Source of the DNA: Flavobacterium humidisoli
GTDB lineage: Bacteria > Bacteroidota > Bacteroidia > Flavobacteriales > Flavobacteriaceae
DNA length: 64,000 nucleotides
Assembly: GCF_023272795.1 (NCBI RefSeq)
Contig: NZ_CP096829.1
Span: 62,001 to 126,000 of the forward strand
Direction of reading: 5' to 3'
Below the pieces are notes generated by a model, which was not told the origin of the DNA, did no database searches, and worked only from the letters and a program-made list of their open reading frames with translations. This document shows positions 17,701 to 25,609 of the stretch, piece after piece (position 1 is the first letter of the stretch; the number at the start of each line of letters is the position of its first letter). Position numbers and translations under genes: made by a program.

Positions 17701-18141
17701 CTCATTAATTCTCGTGTTTGTGGCATCATAGGGATTTCTAATTGTCATAACATTATACACAACTTGTACATTTGTCGTTCCTACACTTGAGAAGGCAAAA
17801 CCAATTGTTAGATTGACATTATTTGTATTTAAAAATCCTAGTTTTCCAACATAATTATAAAAACCTCCTGAATTAGTATTCGCTCCTTTACCAGTAAGTA
17901 TAGTATTATAATCTGTAAAAGTTGGAGAAGTTAAGTATTGAGTTATTCCAGGATCATTAGTTCCTAAAGTCCAACCCTGAAATCCAGCAGGAAACTGTGC
18001 ATTGGTGGCTTGCCATGTATCAAGTTTTTGATTGACAGGCAATGCTTGTGGCGCTGGCATTGTCTGGGCAAAAAGGTCTCCAGAAATGCAACTAAAAAAA
18101 CATAAAAGAGCCAAAAGGCGCGAAAAGTAAAGTTTTTTCAT
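14710..18141 (-). CDS. Secreted endonuclease/exonuclease/phosphatase-fold protein with T9SS sorting domain
   Basis: This 1143-residue exoprotein has a signal peptide (residues 1-26) and beta-sandwich modules. These include a choice-of-anchor-like segment (about 460-630: SGTGAVLMNGFSDSGPSKDW) and Ig-like repeats. The EEP catalytic domain is at about 738-1048, with Asn in VVSYNLEFFG, Glu in VVQEVSDEPAL, GDFND and the final SDHGPV. The last 80 residues (AYPNPATDVLNF and onward, ending KDKIIKK) are a type A T9SS sorting signal. The protein is therefore exported across the outer membrane. An extracellular DNase or phosphodiesterase is likely; the substrate is unproven. Confidence 0.88.
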   Translation of the reverse strand: MKKLYFSRLLALLCFFSCISGDLFAQTMPAPQALPVNQKLDTWQATNAQFPAGFQGWTLGTNDPGITQYLTSPTFTDYNTILTGKGANTNSGGFYNYVGKLGFLNTNNVNLTIGFAFSSVGTTNVQVVYNVMTIRNPYDATNTRINEVILQYRVGTTGNFISLLGTAYRNNTANQTGTNVILPQNPQLRKITLPAECDNQPVVQIRWISRQVSGSGARPSFAINDIKIEKDIYAPTDVSGYPKAANILGESFDFINKIDEVGKTYYVLLPAGSAEPTVAQIKAGQDANGAAALQSGVFDVTNSDLEYVKSFTGLPLSTAYSVFSISEDVVGNVQALVNKLDVTTLSVMPPAISPSVAVLNLGGTEPNFDSLIKSYQIGASDLTANVVVTASGSFTVSKDNATFSSSLTFVPTDFDSNAAPTVYVKFTPTSVGSFTGTIIHETTGGITKTVNLTALGVNPYVQNFDDPNVFVNSKWSQYNEAGPLNQWSHTTQSRNVNSGTGAVLMNGFSDSGPSKDWLISPRLRLDSFSQIPLLSFYSRQFYDGPTLKLMVSTNYDGVSDPNTAIWTPINGRFPQDTGSYVKSEYINLSAYKTDHTYLAWVYETASGGNDNAAEWSFDDFAIIDESKYVDSNPRLDFADVSPNSVSASQTFVFAAAGYGDISIEAPASYELSLDNISFSSIIVVPSADALTGKTVYARFAPTTKEPTISGDLTVTGTSLSKKIGSFTGTSILKADTYDVVSYNLEFFGTDVRDKSGKEFGPTNDALQIENVAKVMNKLNADVYVVQEVSDEPALDALIQKISVNGKTFDKTISTSWSYSFQALDPYFPPQKLVVIYNTQTTTVKSTKVLFKDLYDQVRFNTVVLPGYPGTETPQENDDSFFSSGRLPYLVQVEANIGGVKKEINLIDLHARANSGTDISKYNQRKYDIDYLKDALDAEYPDANLILLGDFNDDVKAWVGNANIASSYKKFVDDTTNYNALTWDISQAGAYSFLSSQGFLDHILISNELNEDYIANSIAVYDPRNDIANYTTTTSDHGPVIARFELKKDVLSTPDFGKNKYFVKAYPNPATDVLNFDIKTTLGRDLKIKLYDFNGRAIGNPISVKNESEVSTAVVAVGNLVSGVYFYTVTENNKVIFKDKIIKK

Positions 18142-18451
18142 ACGTTAAAGAATAGAGTTTTTAGAGTTCAAATTTATCTTCTTTAAAATTAAGCTAATGT
18201 TACAAAACTATAAACTTAATGTTTACTTATTTATTAATATAATTCAATAAAACTTAACACAAACTTAAAGATAATAAAATAAAATCAATAAAAAAGACCT
18301 AACACAAAACATTATTCAAAATAAAAGATATATCAAAAACCGTCAAAAACTCCCATCTTTCCTACAAATACAGCCTATTTTAAACAAAAAAAGCAGTAAA
18401 CTTTCGCTTACTGCATTTTTCAATTGTCCTGTTATTTACTCTAAAAAATAA
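18142..18451. other. Intergenic region upstream of the T9SS nuclease gene
   Basis: About 310 bp, very A+T-rich, with no coding frame that I can support. It holds a TAAATTTG -7-like element on the minus strand (18169-18176) that could serve the nuclease gene, though the best -33 TTG lies 26 bp away. It also contains the SDR gene's terminator (18386-18414). Nothing else is evident. Confidence 0.5.
18386..18414 (-). terminator. Terminator after the SDR gene
   Basis: GCAGTAA (18393-18399) pairs with TTACTGC (18408-18414). Read leftward the stem is followed by a run of T (TTTTTTTG), a good intrinsic terminator for the leftward SDR gene ending at 18452. Confidence 0.7.
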
Positions 18452-19204
18452 TTAGACTGCTGTATAACCACCATCGGCTATAATATAACTTCCTGTTGTG
18501 AAAGAAGATTTTTCAGAACTTAAAAAAGTTACCAATTCGGCAATTTCCTCTGCTGTTCCTAAACGATTCATTGCAGATTTTGCCGCAACGGCCTGCATCA
18601 TTTCTTTATTCAAATTGTCTTTTAAAAGTGCTGTTTCAATGTAACCTGGCCCAACAGCATTACATCGAATATTTTTTTGCGCATATTCTACTGCTATATT
18701 CTTTGTCAATCCGACCACTGCATGTTTAGAAGCAGTGTAGGCCGGACTAAGCGGAGCAGCAACTTGCCCATGGATTGAAGCGATATTAACAATGCTTCCT
18801 CCTCCGTTTTTCTCCATTTGTTCTAATTGGTAACGACAGGCATAAAAAACGCCATTTAAATTTAATCCTATAACCTTATCCCAAGCCTCGGGATCATATT
18901 CTCCTGTTGGTTTGGCTGGTCCACCCATTCCAGCGTTATTACATGCAATGTCCAAACGGCCGTATTTTGAAACGGTCACCTCAACCATGTGTTTATTGTC
19001 AGTTGCACTCGACGAATCTCCTTTTACGAAAAAAGCTTCACCGCCCTTTTCCTTTATAATTTTTACGGTTTCTTCGCCGTGCTCTACATTTATATCAGAT
19101 ACTACTACTTTTGCTCCTTCTCGAGCGTATGCTTCTGCAACTGCGCGTCCAATTCCTGAACCGCCTCCAGATACAAATGCAACTTTGTTTTCTAAAAGTG
19201 ACAT
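18452..19204 (-). CDS. Short-chain dehydrogenase/reductase (glucose 1-dehydrogenase-like)
   Basis: This is a classical SDR of 250 residues that uses NAD(P). It shows the cofactor motif SGGGSGIGRAVAEAY near residue 10, NNAG in the middle, and the catalytic Ser with YTASK. The C-terminal LVTFLSSEKSSFTTGSYIIADGGYTAV is the usual family ending. It stands alone, with its own terminator. Substrate cannot be read from the sequence. The glucose-1-dehydrogenase label only reflects general resemblance. Confidence 0.87.
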   Translation of the reverse strand: MSLLENKVAFVSGGGSGIGRAVAEAYAREGAKVVVSDINVEHGEETVKIIKEKGGEAFFVKGDSSSATDNKHMVEVTVSKYGRLDIACNNAGMGGPAKPTGEYDPEAWDKVIGLNLNGVFYACRYQLEQMEKNGGGSIVNIASIHGQVAAPLSPAYTASKHAVVGLTKNIAVEYAQKNIRCNAVGPGYIETALLKDNLNKEMMQAVAAKSAMNRLGTAEEIAELVTFLSSEKSSFTTGSYIIADGGYTAV

Positions 19205-19357
19205 ATTCTTAAGATTTAAATTTGTACCTCTAATTTACGAAGATATACACCGATACTCAAGGTTTGAAAAGAGTTTACAATAACATTAACGCAAACCGCT
19301 AATCTTATGTTATTTGACATAAAATTGATTAGATTTTACTTAAAATTTTGTATTGTC

Positions 19358-19732
19358 TTATTCCTCTTCATCCAATTTCATATTACCTCGGTCTTTATGG
19401 CTTTCTGGATCTGAATTTGGATATCGGTTAGGTGTGATATCAGAATTTCGGTCTTTATTCTCAACTGTTTTCTTTGCTTCCTCCTCTGTTTCCACTCCAC
19501 GATTTGCATTTGGATTATCTAGATCTGTTTGATGAATTGCTTTCTTAATATCCTCATTTTCATTTCGGGCGCGATCTACGATTTTTTTATCTCCATCGGC
19601 ATCGGTAACCAATTCTTTATTCAGTTTTGCATCTTTTAATTCTTTATCGTGCGAAACGTTTTTTCCTTTAGATTCATCAATATCCTTTTGCGTTCCGTTT
19701 ATTTTTTTCGTTCCTAAATTATTCGTTTCCAT
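19358..19732 (-). CDS. Small disordered, highly charged protein
   Basis: The 124-residue protein is almost entirely hydrophilic (Lys, Asp, Glu, Asn), with no hydrophobic segment, no signal peptide and a C-terminal acidic tail (KLDEEE). It should be intrinsically disordered, like many stress-associated proteins. I do not recognise a family. It lies between the SDR gene and a rightward small membrane protein gene. It has a normal start, and its codon use does not look foreign. Confidence 0.6.
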   Translation of the reverse strand: METNNLGTKKINGTQKDIDESKGKNVSHDKELKDAKLNKELVTDADGDKKIVDRARNENEDIKKAIHQTDLDNPNANRGVETEEEAKKTVENKDRNSDITPNRYPNSDPESHKDRGNMKLDEEE

Positions 19733-19877
19733 AACAATATCATTTTTAGATTTAAATTATAATATTACGAATTCTTGCTCCCAAAAAATTATGACTTAAG
19801 ATTGCATTTCTTTTATAATTGCCATCTGCTTTTTTATTTATTACCTTTATTAAAAGCAACTTAACAACCTAATCATT

Positions 19878-20087
19878 ATGAATTTCTTCAAAATCAAAAC
19901 CAGCTGGTCCAATTCCGAATTTATCTTGATCAAACTCTGCATGGCTTCTGCTTACATTTTAATCGGAACTTATTTTCATGATTTTTTCGAAAGCTATTAT
20001 CCTCTCTTAATTGTCATTTTTACAGTTACGGTAATTTGGTTTGTATATCAATGGCTGAAAAAAATGAAATCTGAAAAACAGTTATAA
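19878..20087 (+). CDS. Small two-helix membrane protein
   Basis: The 69-residue protein has hydrophobic segments at about residues 17-34 (LIKLCMASAYILIGTYF) and 43-60 (LLIVIFTVTVIWFVYQWL), followed by a basic tail. No family is recognised. It sits 42 bp before the pseudouridine synthase gene on the same strand, and may share or provide its transcription. Confidence 0.6.
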   Translation: MNFFKIKTSWSNSEFILIKLCMASAYILIGTYFHDFFESYYPLLIVIFTVTVIWFVYQWLKKMKSEKQL

Positions 20088-20108
20088 GATTTAGTCTAAG
20101 AAAGAAAC

Positions 20109-20116
20109 TATCTTTG
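20109..20116 (+). promoter_or_regulatory. -7 element upstream of the pseudouridine synthase gene
   Basis: TATCTTTG is an exact TAnnTTTG match, 13 bp before the start codon. The matching -33 element is weak, so the promoter call is modest. Confidence 0.4.
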
Positions 20117-20129
20117 CAAAAAATTAAAA

Positions 20130-20696
20130 ATGCACCGACACTTTATTCTTTTTAAACCTTACGGTTATTTAAGCCAATTTATTTATGAATTAAAAAGAAA
20201 GAAAAAGCTTTTGGGCGAATTGCATGATTTCCCCGAAGGAACAATGGCAATTGGAAGATTGGACGAAGATTCTGAAGGTTTGCTTTTATTAACAACCGAC
20301 GGAATGGTGAGCGAATTGGTCAGAAGCAAAAAAGTCGACAAAGAATATTATGTCCAAGTTGATGGTGTGATTACTCCTGAAGCTATCGAACAATTGCAAA
20401 AAGGTGTCGAAATTGGCTTAGATGGCGGAAAATATAAAACAAAACCTTGCACCGCCTTTATCGTCACAGAAATTCCTGATTTTGGACCAAGAGCCAAAAA
20501 AATTAGAGACGAACGCCATGGCCCGACTTCTTGGGCTTCTATTACTGTAAATGAAGGAAAGTTTCGTCAGGTTCGAAAAATGACTGCCGCAGTTGGTTTT
20601 CCAACGCTTCGTCTCGTTCGCGTTCGAATAGGAAACGTATATTTGCAAAACCTAAAAGCAGGAGAAGTGCTCGAGGTTGATCAATTTGACAATTAG
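20130..20696 (+). CDS. Ribosomal large-subunit pseudouridine synthase (RluE-like, RsuA family)
   Basis: This enzyme isomerises a uridine in ribosomal RNA. The catalytic motif GRLDEDSEGLLLLT (about residues 48-61) holds the invariant Asp. PTSWASITVNEGKFRQVRKM and LVRVRIGN are the C-terminal family motifs. The 188-residue form lacks an S4 domain, which favours the RluE type over RsuA/RluB. It is about 75 bp upstream of the trmL-like gene, so both RNA-modification genes probably share a transcript. Confidence 0.9.
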   Translation: MHRHFILFKPYGYLSQFIYELKRKKKLLGELHDFPEGTMAIGRLDEDSEGLLLLTTDGMVSELVRSKKVDKEYYVQVDGVITPEAIEQLQKGVEIGLDGGKYKTKPCTAFIVTEIPDFGPRAKKIRDERHGPTSWASITVNEGKFRQVRKMTAAVGFPTLRLVRVRIGNVYLQNLKAGEVLEVDQFDN

Positions 20697-20772
20697 AGAA
20701 TGTGGCAATTTAATAATTAGATAATTTTAGAAAAACTCATAAATCATAACTTATAATCCATAACTCAAAAAA

Positions 20773-21231
20773 ATGTTAAACGTAGTTCTTGTAGAACCAG
20801 AAATACCAAATAATACTGGAAATATCGGCAGATTATGTGTTGGCACAGAAAGCCGTCTTCATTTAATTCACCCTTTCGGATTTGTGATTAATGATAAAAA
20901 CCTAAAACGTTCAGGATTGGATTATTGGGTTCATCTTCATGTTACCGAATATCAGAACGTAGAAGAATGGATTGCACAAATTCCAAATCATTCTCGTGTA
21001 TTTTTAATGAGTTCGCATTCTGATAAATCCTATTTAGAAAATGAATTTCAAGATGGAGACTGGCTGGTTTTCGGAAAAGAAAGTGTTGGTTTGAGCAAAG
21101 AATTTATGGCAAGATTCGAAAATCATTTAACGATTCCGATGTCACCGCTTATTCGCAGTTTTAATATTGCTAATTCGGTTGCTTTTGTGGTTGGTGAAGC
21201 AAAGAGACAAATTGGATTGAAAAAGGTTTAA
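20773..21231 (+). CDS. trmL: tRNA (cytidine(34)-2'-O)-methyltransferase TrmL-like
   Basis: This SPOUT-class methyltransferase of 152 residues modifies the wobble base of tRNA-Leu in E. coli. It begins MLNVVLVEPEIPNNTGNIGRL, the family's N-terminal signature. The knot region has VFGKESVGLSKEF and IPMSPLIRSFNIANSVAFVVGE, which bind S-adenosylmethionine. It is downstream of the pseudouridine synthase gene and is followed by a structured repeat (21284-21359). Confidence 0.92.
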   Translation: MLNVVLVEPEIPNNTGNIGRLCVGTESRLHLIHPFGFVINDKNLKRSGLDYWVHLHVTEYQNVEEWIAQIPNHSRVFLMSSHSDKSYLENEFQDGDWLVFGKESVGLSKEFMARFENHLTIPMSPLIRSFNIANSVAFVVGEAKRQIGLKKV

Positions 21232-21283
21232 TTGTTTATTTGTTTAATTGAACAAAATAATTTTCCTATGAAAACAGGACTTT

Positions 21284-21359
21284 TAGCCCTGATGGAAGCG
21301 GCATCCTTTTGTGGCGGTGTTCGCCACAAAAGATATAGCGAACAGCAGGATTAGCTCCT
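21284..21359. repeat. Structured interspersed repeat, copy 1
   Basis: This is a 76-bp element running from TAGCCCTGATGG to GGATTAGCTCCT. A perfect 10-bp hairpin TTTTGTGGCG / CGCCACAAAA (arms 21307-21316 and 21322-21331) lies at its centre. CCTG pairs with CAGG outside it. The 3' arm can alternatively pair with GCGAAC at 21338-21343. A second copy is at 53157-53233. It sits between convergent genes. Confidence 0.85.
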
Positions 21360-21366
21360 CAAAAAA

Positions 21367-22143
21367 CTAACTCACAATAAACTTCCCTTTTTCAGCATCA
21401 AAAATAATATGTTCGTCTTTGAACAAATTGCTGAAACTTCCGTCTGAAATTAAATTACAAGGTTGGTCTTGCACTATATTTTCTGGTGTCATCATAATCA
21501 TTTCGTCGCTTAACTGGATCGCAAGATCAATATCATGTGTCGAAAACAAAATACATTTTTGAGTTTCCTGTGTAAGCTTTTTTAATAATTTGAATAATGA
21601 AACTTTATGAAGCAAATCAAGATGAGTTGTTGGTTCGTCCAGAATAATTAATGGCGTATCTTGAGCCAAAGCTCGTGCAATTAAGACTTTTTGCAATTGC
21701 CCATCACTGATTTGAAAATGTTTTTTTGAAGCCAAATGTTCGATTTGAGTCAAACTCATTGCTTCATGAACTTTTATAATATCTTCTTCAGATAATTTAT
21801 CAACCCAATTGGTATAAGGTTGGCGCCCTAAAGCAACCAATTCAAAGACAGACAAATTACTTGGCGGTAATTTTTCGGTCAAAACTAAACTGAGATTTTG
21901 TGCCAGTTCTAATGGCTGATAATCTGAAATCTTTTTTTCATTCAAATAAACATTTCCAGACAATGGCTTTTGGATTCCAGTAATCGTTCGAAGTAAAGTC
22001 GACTTCCCTATTCCGTTTGCTCCTATTAAAGTAATGAGTTTTCCAGAAGCTAAGTTTAAATTTAAATTTTCAGCAATAGTCGTAACGCCTTTCTTGGATT
22101 TGTATCCAATATTTAGGTTAGAAGTCGATAGAATGTTTTTCAT
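21367..22143 (-). CDS. ABC transporter ATP-binding protein (BtuD/FecE-like)
   Basis: The ATPase subunit (258 residues) of a cobalamin/iron-chelate importer. It shows the Walker A IGANGIGKSTLL (about residues 37-48), the Q-loop, the signature ISDGQLQKVLIARAL, and Walker B PLIILDEPTTHLDLL. The signature ISDGQ replaces the usual LSGGQ. It is the last gene of a leftward set with a BtuC-like permease and a BtuF-like binding protein. The neighbouring cob genes make cobalamin the likely cargo. Iron chelate remains the alternative. Confidence 0.88.
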   Translation of the reverse strand: MKNILSTSNLNIGYKSKKGVTTIAENLNLNLASGKLITLIGANGIGKSTLLRTITGIQKPLSGNVYLNEKKISDYQPLELAQNLSLVLTEKLPPSNLSVFELVALGRQPYTNWVDKLSEEDIIKVHEAMSLTQIEHLASKKHFQISDGQLQKVLIARALAQDTPLIILDEPTTHLDLLHKVSLFKLLKKLTQETQKCILFSTHDIDLAIQLSDEMIMMTPENIVQDQPCNLISDGSFSNLFKDEHIIFDAEKGKFIVS

Positions 22144-22227
22144 TTTTTAAAGGTTCTAAGTTGCTGAGATCCTAAGATTCTAAGTTTTTTTAGATTGAAG
22201 AAATCTTTTTAATCTGTGGCAAAAAAA

Positions 22228-23256
22228 TTACTTAAAATTTCTTTTTCTAACTAAAAGCCAAATGACAACCGGCGCGCCAATTATAGACGTGACTGCATTA
22301 ATTGGAAGCGTTACATCAAAGCCCGGCATTTGAGAAACGATATCACAAAACAACATTATGATAGATCCGAAAAAGAGAGTACTCCAAAATAAAATAGTAT
22401 GATTACTAGTCTGAAAAGTCAGTTTTGCAATGTGTGGCACTGCTAAGCCCACAAAAGCAATCGGCCCTGCAAATGCTGTAATCGCGCCAGACAAAATACT
22501 CGTTGCAAAAATGATGATTAATCGGGCTTGCTTAAAGTTTAATCCCATACTCTTAGCATAATTTTCTCCAAGAAGCAAAGCATTTAAAGGTTTAATGCTT
22601 TTGGCGCTTAAAAGCAATCCTATTCCAACGCAAACGGTTAAAATTACAATTGTTGTCCACGAAAGGTTCCCCAGATTTCCCATTGACCAAAAAGTAAATT
22701 TCTGAAGCTGTTCTGCAGTACTAAAATAAGTTAAGACACTTACGATTGCGGTTGTAAAACTTCCGAACATTAAACCTACAATCAAGATTGCCATTGTATC
22801 TCGTAATCGTTGCGAAACAACTAAAACTAAAAAAAGAACCAACGTGCTTCCTAAAGTAGATGCTAAAACAATTCCGTATTGAGACAATGCTACTACACTT
22901 AGAAAAGAAGGCAGAAATCCCGCTCCTAAAATGACAAAAGCCACACCAAGGCTAGCACCAGAACTTAGTCCTAAAACATAAGGTCCTGCAAGTGGATTTC
23001 GGAACAAAGTCTGCATCAAAAGTCCGCTTATTGAAAGTCCAGTTCCGACTAAAACTGCCGTAATCGCTTTTGGCAAACGATAATTAATGATAATATATTC
23101 CCAAGTTGATTTTGCAGCATGACCACCCGTTAAACTTGCAAAAACATCTTTTAACGGAATTGTAACCGATCCAAAACTAATGCTTGCAAAAAACATTAAT
23201 AAAAGACCTAAAGCCAAAACGACAAATAAAATGGTATTTCTTTTTTTATTCGCCAA
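22228..23256 (-). CDS. ABC transporter permease, FecCD/BtuC family
   Basis: The membrane subunit (342 residues) of a vitamin B12/siderophore importer. About nine or ten hydrophobic helices are visible. The family signatures are present: RLPKAITAVLVGTGLSISGL, NPLAGPYVLGLSSGASLG and GPIAFVGLAVPHIAKL. One base separates it from the binding protein gene. About 84 bp separate it from the ATPase gene, a gap rich in TTCTAAG repeats. The B12 context supports a BtuC role. Confidence 0.9.
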   Translation of the reverse strand: MANKKRNTILFVVLALGLLLMFFASISFGSVTIPLKDVFASLTGGHAAKSTWEYIIINYRLPKAITAVLVGTGLSISGLLMQTLFRNPLAGPYVLGLSSGASLGVAFVILGAGFLPSFLSVVALSQYGIVLASTLGSTLVLFLVLVVSQRLRDTMAILIVGLMFGSFTTAIVSVLTYFSTAEQLQKFTFWSMGNLGNLSWTTIVILTVCVGIGLLLSAKSIKPLNALLLGENYAKSMGLNFKQARLIIIFATSILSGAITAFAGPIAFVGLAVPHIAKLTFQTSNHTILFWSTLFFGSIIMLFCDIVSQMPGFDVTLPINAVTSIIGAPVVIWLLVRKRNFK

Positions 23257-23257
23257 T

Positions 23258-24400
23258 TTAATTCAGTTTTGATGCAAAAGTAAATTCGTAGCTCGCCAAT
23301 AAATCAGGATGAAAAATCTTAATGTAATCTTTTAGAACCAAATCTGGACGGCTTGGCGCTAATTCGTAATAAACCGTTCCGCCAGTCGCTCCCAATTTAC
23401 CTTCAAAATTATAAACACTTTTGTTTTTAAAAGCATCAAATTCAGCATAATGCGGATTTGCTTTTTGCAATTCATCTAAACTTTTAAAAGATCCAGAAGC
23501 AATCCAAACATTAGCATTTTTTCCTTTGTCCAAAACTTTTTCAAAAGACAAACCTTCGCTTCCAGTTCCTTTTAAATCAGCCCATAAATAATTAGCTTTT
23601 GCATCTTTCATAAACTCTGCTACCCAACTATTTCCTTTGGCAACATACCAAACATCTTCGTACATAGAACCGTATAGCACTTTTGAAGTTGCTGGTTTAT
23701 CGCTAACTAATTTTTTCGCCTGATTGTAGCTTTCTACAATTTTATCAAACAATTCTTTTGCTTTTTCTTCCTTTCCGAATAAAGCGCCATAAAGTTTAAT
23801 CCATTCTGCTTTTCCTAGTGGAGATTGTTCCATCCAATCACCTTGAATCAAAACATTTAAACCGCTTTTCTTAAGATTATCCAGCATCGGATTATTGTTA
23901 TCTACACCAAACGTAACAATCAAATCTGGGGACAATTCTATTAATTGTTCGATGTTCAGTTTCTCATTCTGTCCAACGTTTTTTACAGAACCTTTGTCAA
24001 TTAATGCTCTAGTTTTTTCCGAAGAAATGTAATCTGTATGTGGAAATCCGACCAATTTATTCTCAACTTCTAACATTTCTAAAAAAGGAATATTGGTAGT
24101 TGAAGTTACAACAACGCTTTCTAGAGGAACTTTTATAGCAATATATTTATTTAAACTATCTGGAATTTGTACGTCTTTTTCTTTTAAAATGTAAGTAAAT
24201 TTCGTCTTAGCATTTGGCCACGGATTGCTCACATTTACAATTGAATAGCCTTCGTTTTTCACAATCGAAAGTCCAGAAGCAAATTCGATACTTTCTTTGG
24301 CAGTAGTAGATTTTACAACATCTTGCGCTTCATTCTTTTTACACCCGATTAGGATAAGTAGTACAAAAACGACTGGTAATTTATGGAAAAAATATTTCAT
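23258..24400 (-). CDS. ABC transporter substrate-binding lipoprotein (BtuF/FepB-like)
   Basis: This 380-residue periplasmic binding protein carries a lipoprotein signal with the Cys at about 20 (LLILIGCKKNE). Two lobes follow: the first includes VVVTSTTNIPFLEMLEVENKLVG and LSPDLIVTFG, the second KVLYGSMYEDVWYVAKG. These fit class III ABC binding proteins such as BtuF. It is the first gene of the leftward importer operon. A TACCTTTG -7-like element lies just upstream (24422-24429, minus strand), but with no good -33. No riboswitch is seen in the 94-bp divergent gap. Confidence 0.85.
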   Translation of the reverse strand: MKYFFHKLPVVFVLLILIGCKKNEAQDVVKSTTAKESIEFASGLSIVKNEGYSIVNVSNPWPNAKTKFTYILKEKDVQIPDSLNKYIAIKVPLESVVVTSTTNIPFLEMLEVENKLVGFPHTDYISSEKTRALIDKGSVKNVGQNEKLNIEQLIELSPDLIVTFGVDNNNPMLDNLKKSGLNVLIQGDWMEQSPLGKAEWIKLYGALFGKEEKAKELFDKIVESYNQAKKLVSDKPATSKVLYGSMYEDVWYVAKGNSWVAEFMKDAKANYLWADLKGTGSEGLSFEKVLDKGKNANVWIASGSFKSLDELQKANPHYAEFDAFKNKSVYNFEGKLGATGGTVYYELAPSRPDLVLKDYIKIFHPDLLASYEFTFASKLN

Positions 24401-24494
24401 ATTTTATGTTTTGTGTAGCCACAAAGGTAAATTAATTTCTATTTTTTTTGTTTACCTTTATTCGTACAAATTTAAACAAATAGCCTTTTATTTG

Positions 24495-24857
24495 ATGAAT
24501 GTACCAAAAACAAAAATCTGCTCCAGTTGTGAAACCGCTTTTTCATGCGGAGACACTTCACCCGAAAATAAGTGCTGGTGTAATAATTATCCGCCTATTT
24601 TCAATCTTTCCGACGCAGGCGATTGCCTTTGTCCTGTGTGCTTTAAGGAAGCCTGCGAGGATAAAATTGATGCTTATGTCGAAACCGTAACTCCAAAAAA
24701 GGCTCTTAATAATAAGGCTATGCTACTGCCAAAAAATGACAATTTAATTGAAGGAATAGACTATTATATCGAAAATGGCAATTACGTTTTTAAAGCTTGG
24801 TTTCACTTAAAAAGAGGTACTTGCTGCGGAAACAACTGTCGACATTGCCCTTATTAA
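24495..24857 (+). CDS. Cysteine-rich CWC + DUF5522 domain protein
   Basis: This is a 120-residue fusion. The N-terminal CWC domain has nine cysteines (C9, C12, C18, C27, C29, C44, C46, C49, C54). The C-terminal DUF5522 (EGIDYYIENGNYVFKAWFH) ends with C110, C111, C115 and C118 in GTCCGNNCRHCPY. Thirteen cysteines suggest a metal-binding role, but no function is known. The start at 24495 is chosen because the first Cys motif follows at once; the frame runs upstream over the neighbouring gene without support. It is divergent from the BtuF-like gene, beside cobU. Confidence 0.8.
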   Translation: MNVPKTKICSSCETAFSCGDTSPENKCWCNNYPPIFNLSDAGDCLCPVCFKEACEDKIDAYVETVTPKKALNNKAMLLPKNDNLIEGIDYYIENGNYVFKAWFHLKRGTCCGNNCRHCPY

Positions 24858-24943
24858 GAGTTATAAATTATGAGTTATGAATGAATAGCTCGCGATTAAA
24901 TTTATAAATTGCCAAACAAAACTCATAACTTATACCAATAAAA

Positions 24944-25450
24944 ATGATTTACTTAATAACTGGCGGCGAGCGTTCCGGAAAAAGCGGGTATGCTCAGAAA
25001 CTAGCTTTAGAACTTTCCGACTCTCCTTTATATGTAGCAACTGCTCGAAAGTGGGATGCAGATTTTCAAAACCGAATTGATCGTCATCAGCAGGAAAGAG
25101 ACGAACATTGGACTAATATTGAAAAAGAAAAATACTTAAGTGAAATTGATTTCTCTGGAAAAACGGCCTTAATTGATTGTGTAACGCTTTGGCTGACTAA
25201 TTTTTTTATCGACACTAAAAATGATGTGGAGCTAAGTTTAGAAGAAGCTAAAAAAGAATTTCTGGCCATTGCCAAACATGAAAATGCCAATATCATTATT
25301 GTAACAAACGAAATCGGAATGGGCGTTCATGCAGAAACTCACATAGGGAGGAAATTTGTTGAACTTCAAGGCTGGATGAATCAATTTCTCGCCGCTAATT
25401 CTGATCAAGTTGTGCTCATGGTTTCTGGAATTCCAGTTAAAATCAAGTAA
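24944..25450 (+). CDS. cobU: Adenosylcobinamide kinase / adenosylcobinamide-phosphate guanylyltransferase
   Basis: The bifunctional CobU phosphorylates adenosylcobinamide and transfers GMP to give AdoCbi-GDP, the activated lower-ligand acceptor. The P-loop GGERSGKSGYA (residues 7-17) is intact. RIDRHQQERDEHW contains the conserved His that carries GMP. NEIGMGVHAETHIGRKF is the downstream signature. Length (168) is normal. It leads the rightward nucleotide-loop genes in order cobU, bluB-cobT, cobS, cobC. A repeat-rich 160 bp separates it from bluB-cobT. Confidence 0.95.
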   Translation: MIYLITGGERSGKSGYAQKLALELSDSPLYVATARKWDADFQNRIDRHQQERDEHWTNIEKEKYLSEIDFSGKTALIDCVTLWLTNFFIDTKNDVELSLEEAKKEFLAIAKHENANIIIVTNEIGMGVHAETHIGRKFVELQGWMNQFLAANSDQVVLMVSGIPVKIK

Positions 25451-25458
25451 AAAATGCC

Positions 25459-25592
25459 AACTTAGAAATTCCAAATTCCAATAAATCGGAACTAAATTCA
25501 AAGTTTTAAATTCTAAATTCCAAAGCTTAGCCAAGTTTTGGAATTTGGAATTTTCTTTTTTGGTGCTTAACGCTTGGAATTTGGAATTTAAA
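25459..25592. repeat. Repeat-rich intergenic region with inverted AAATTCCAAATTCC ends
   Basis: AAATTCCAAATTCCAA on the left and its inverse TTGGAATTTGGAATTT twice on the right bracket this gap between cobU and bluB-cobT. Similar TTGGAATTTGGAATTT units occur at about 40440-40460. It looks like a degenerate interspersed repeat with no coding content. Confidence 0.5.
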
Positions 25593-25609
25593 AATTGTAA
25601 TTTTATAAC

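Noticed and set aside
18912..19283. Open frame opposite the SDR gene
   Set aside because: It is antisense to the conserved SDR motifs, and its protein shows no domain.
24297..24494. Upstream extension of the CWC-DUF5522 gene
   Set aside because: It overlaps the BtuF-like gene on the other strand, has no start context and reads as non-protein-like sequence; the Cys domain begins right after 24495.
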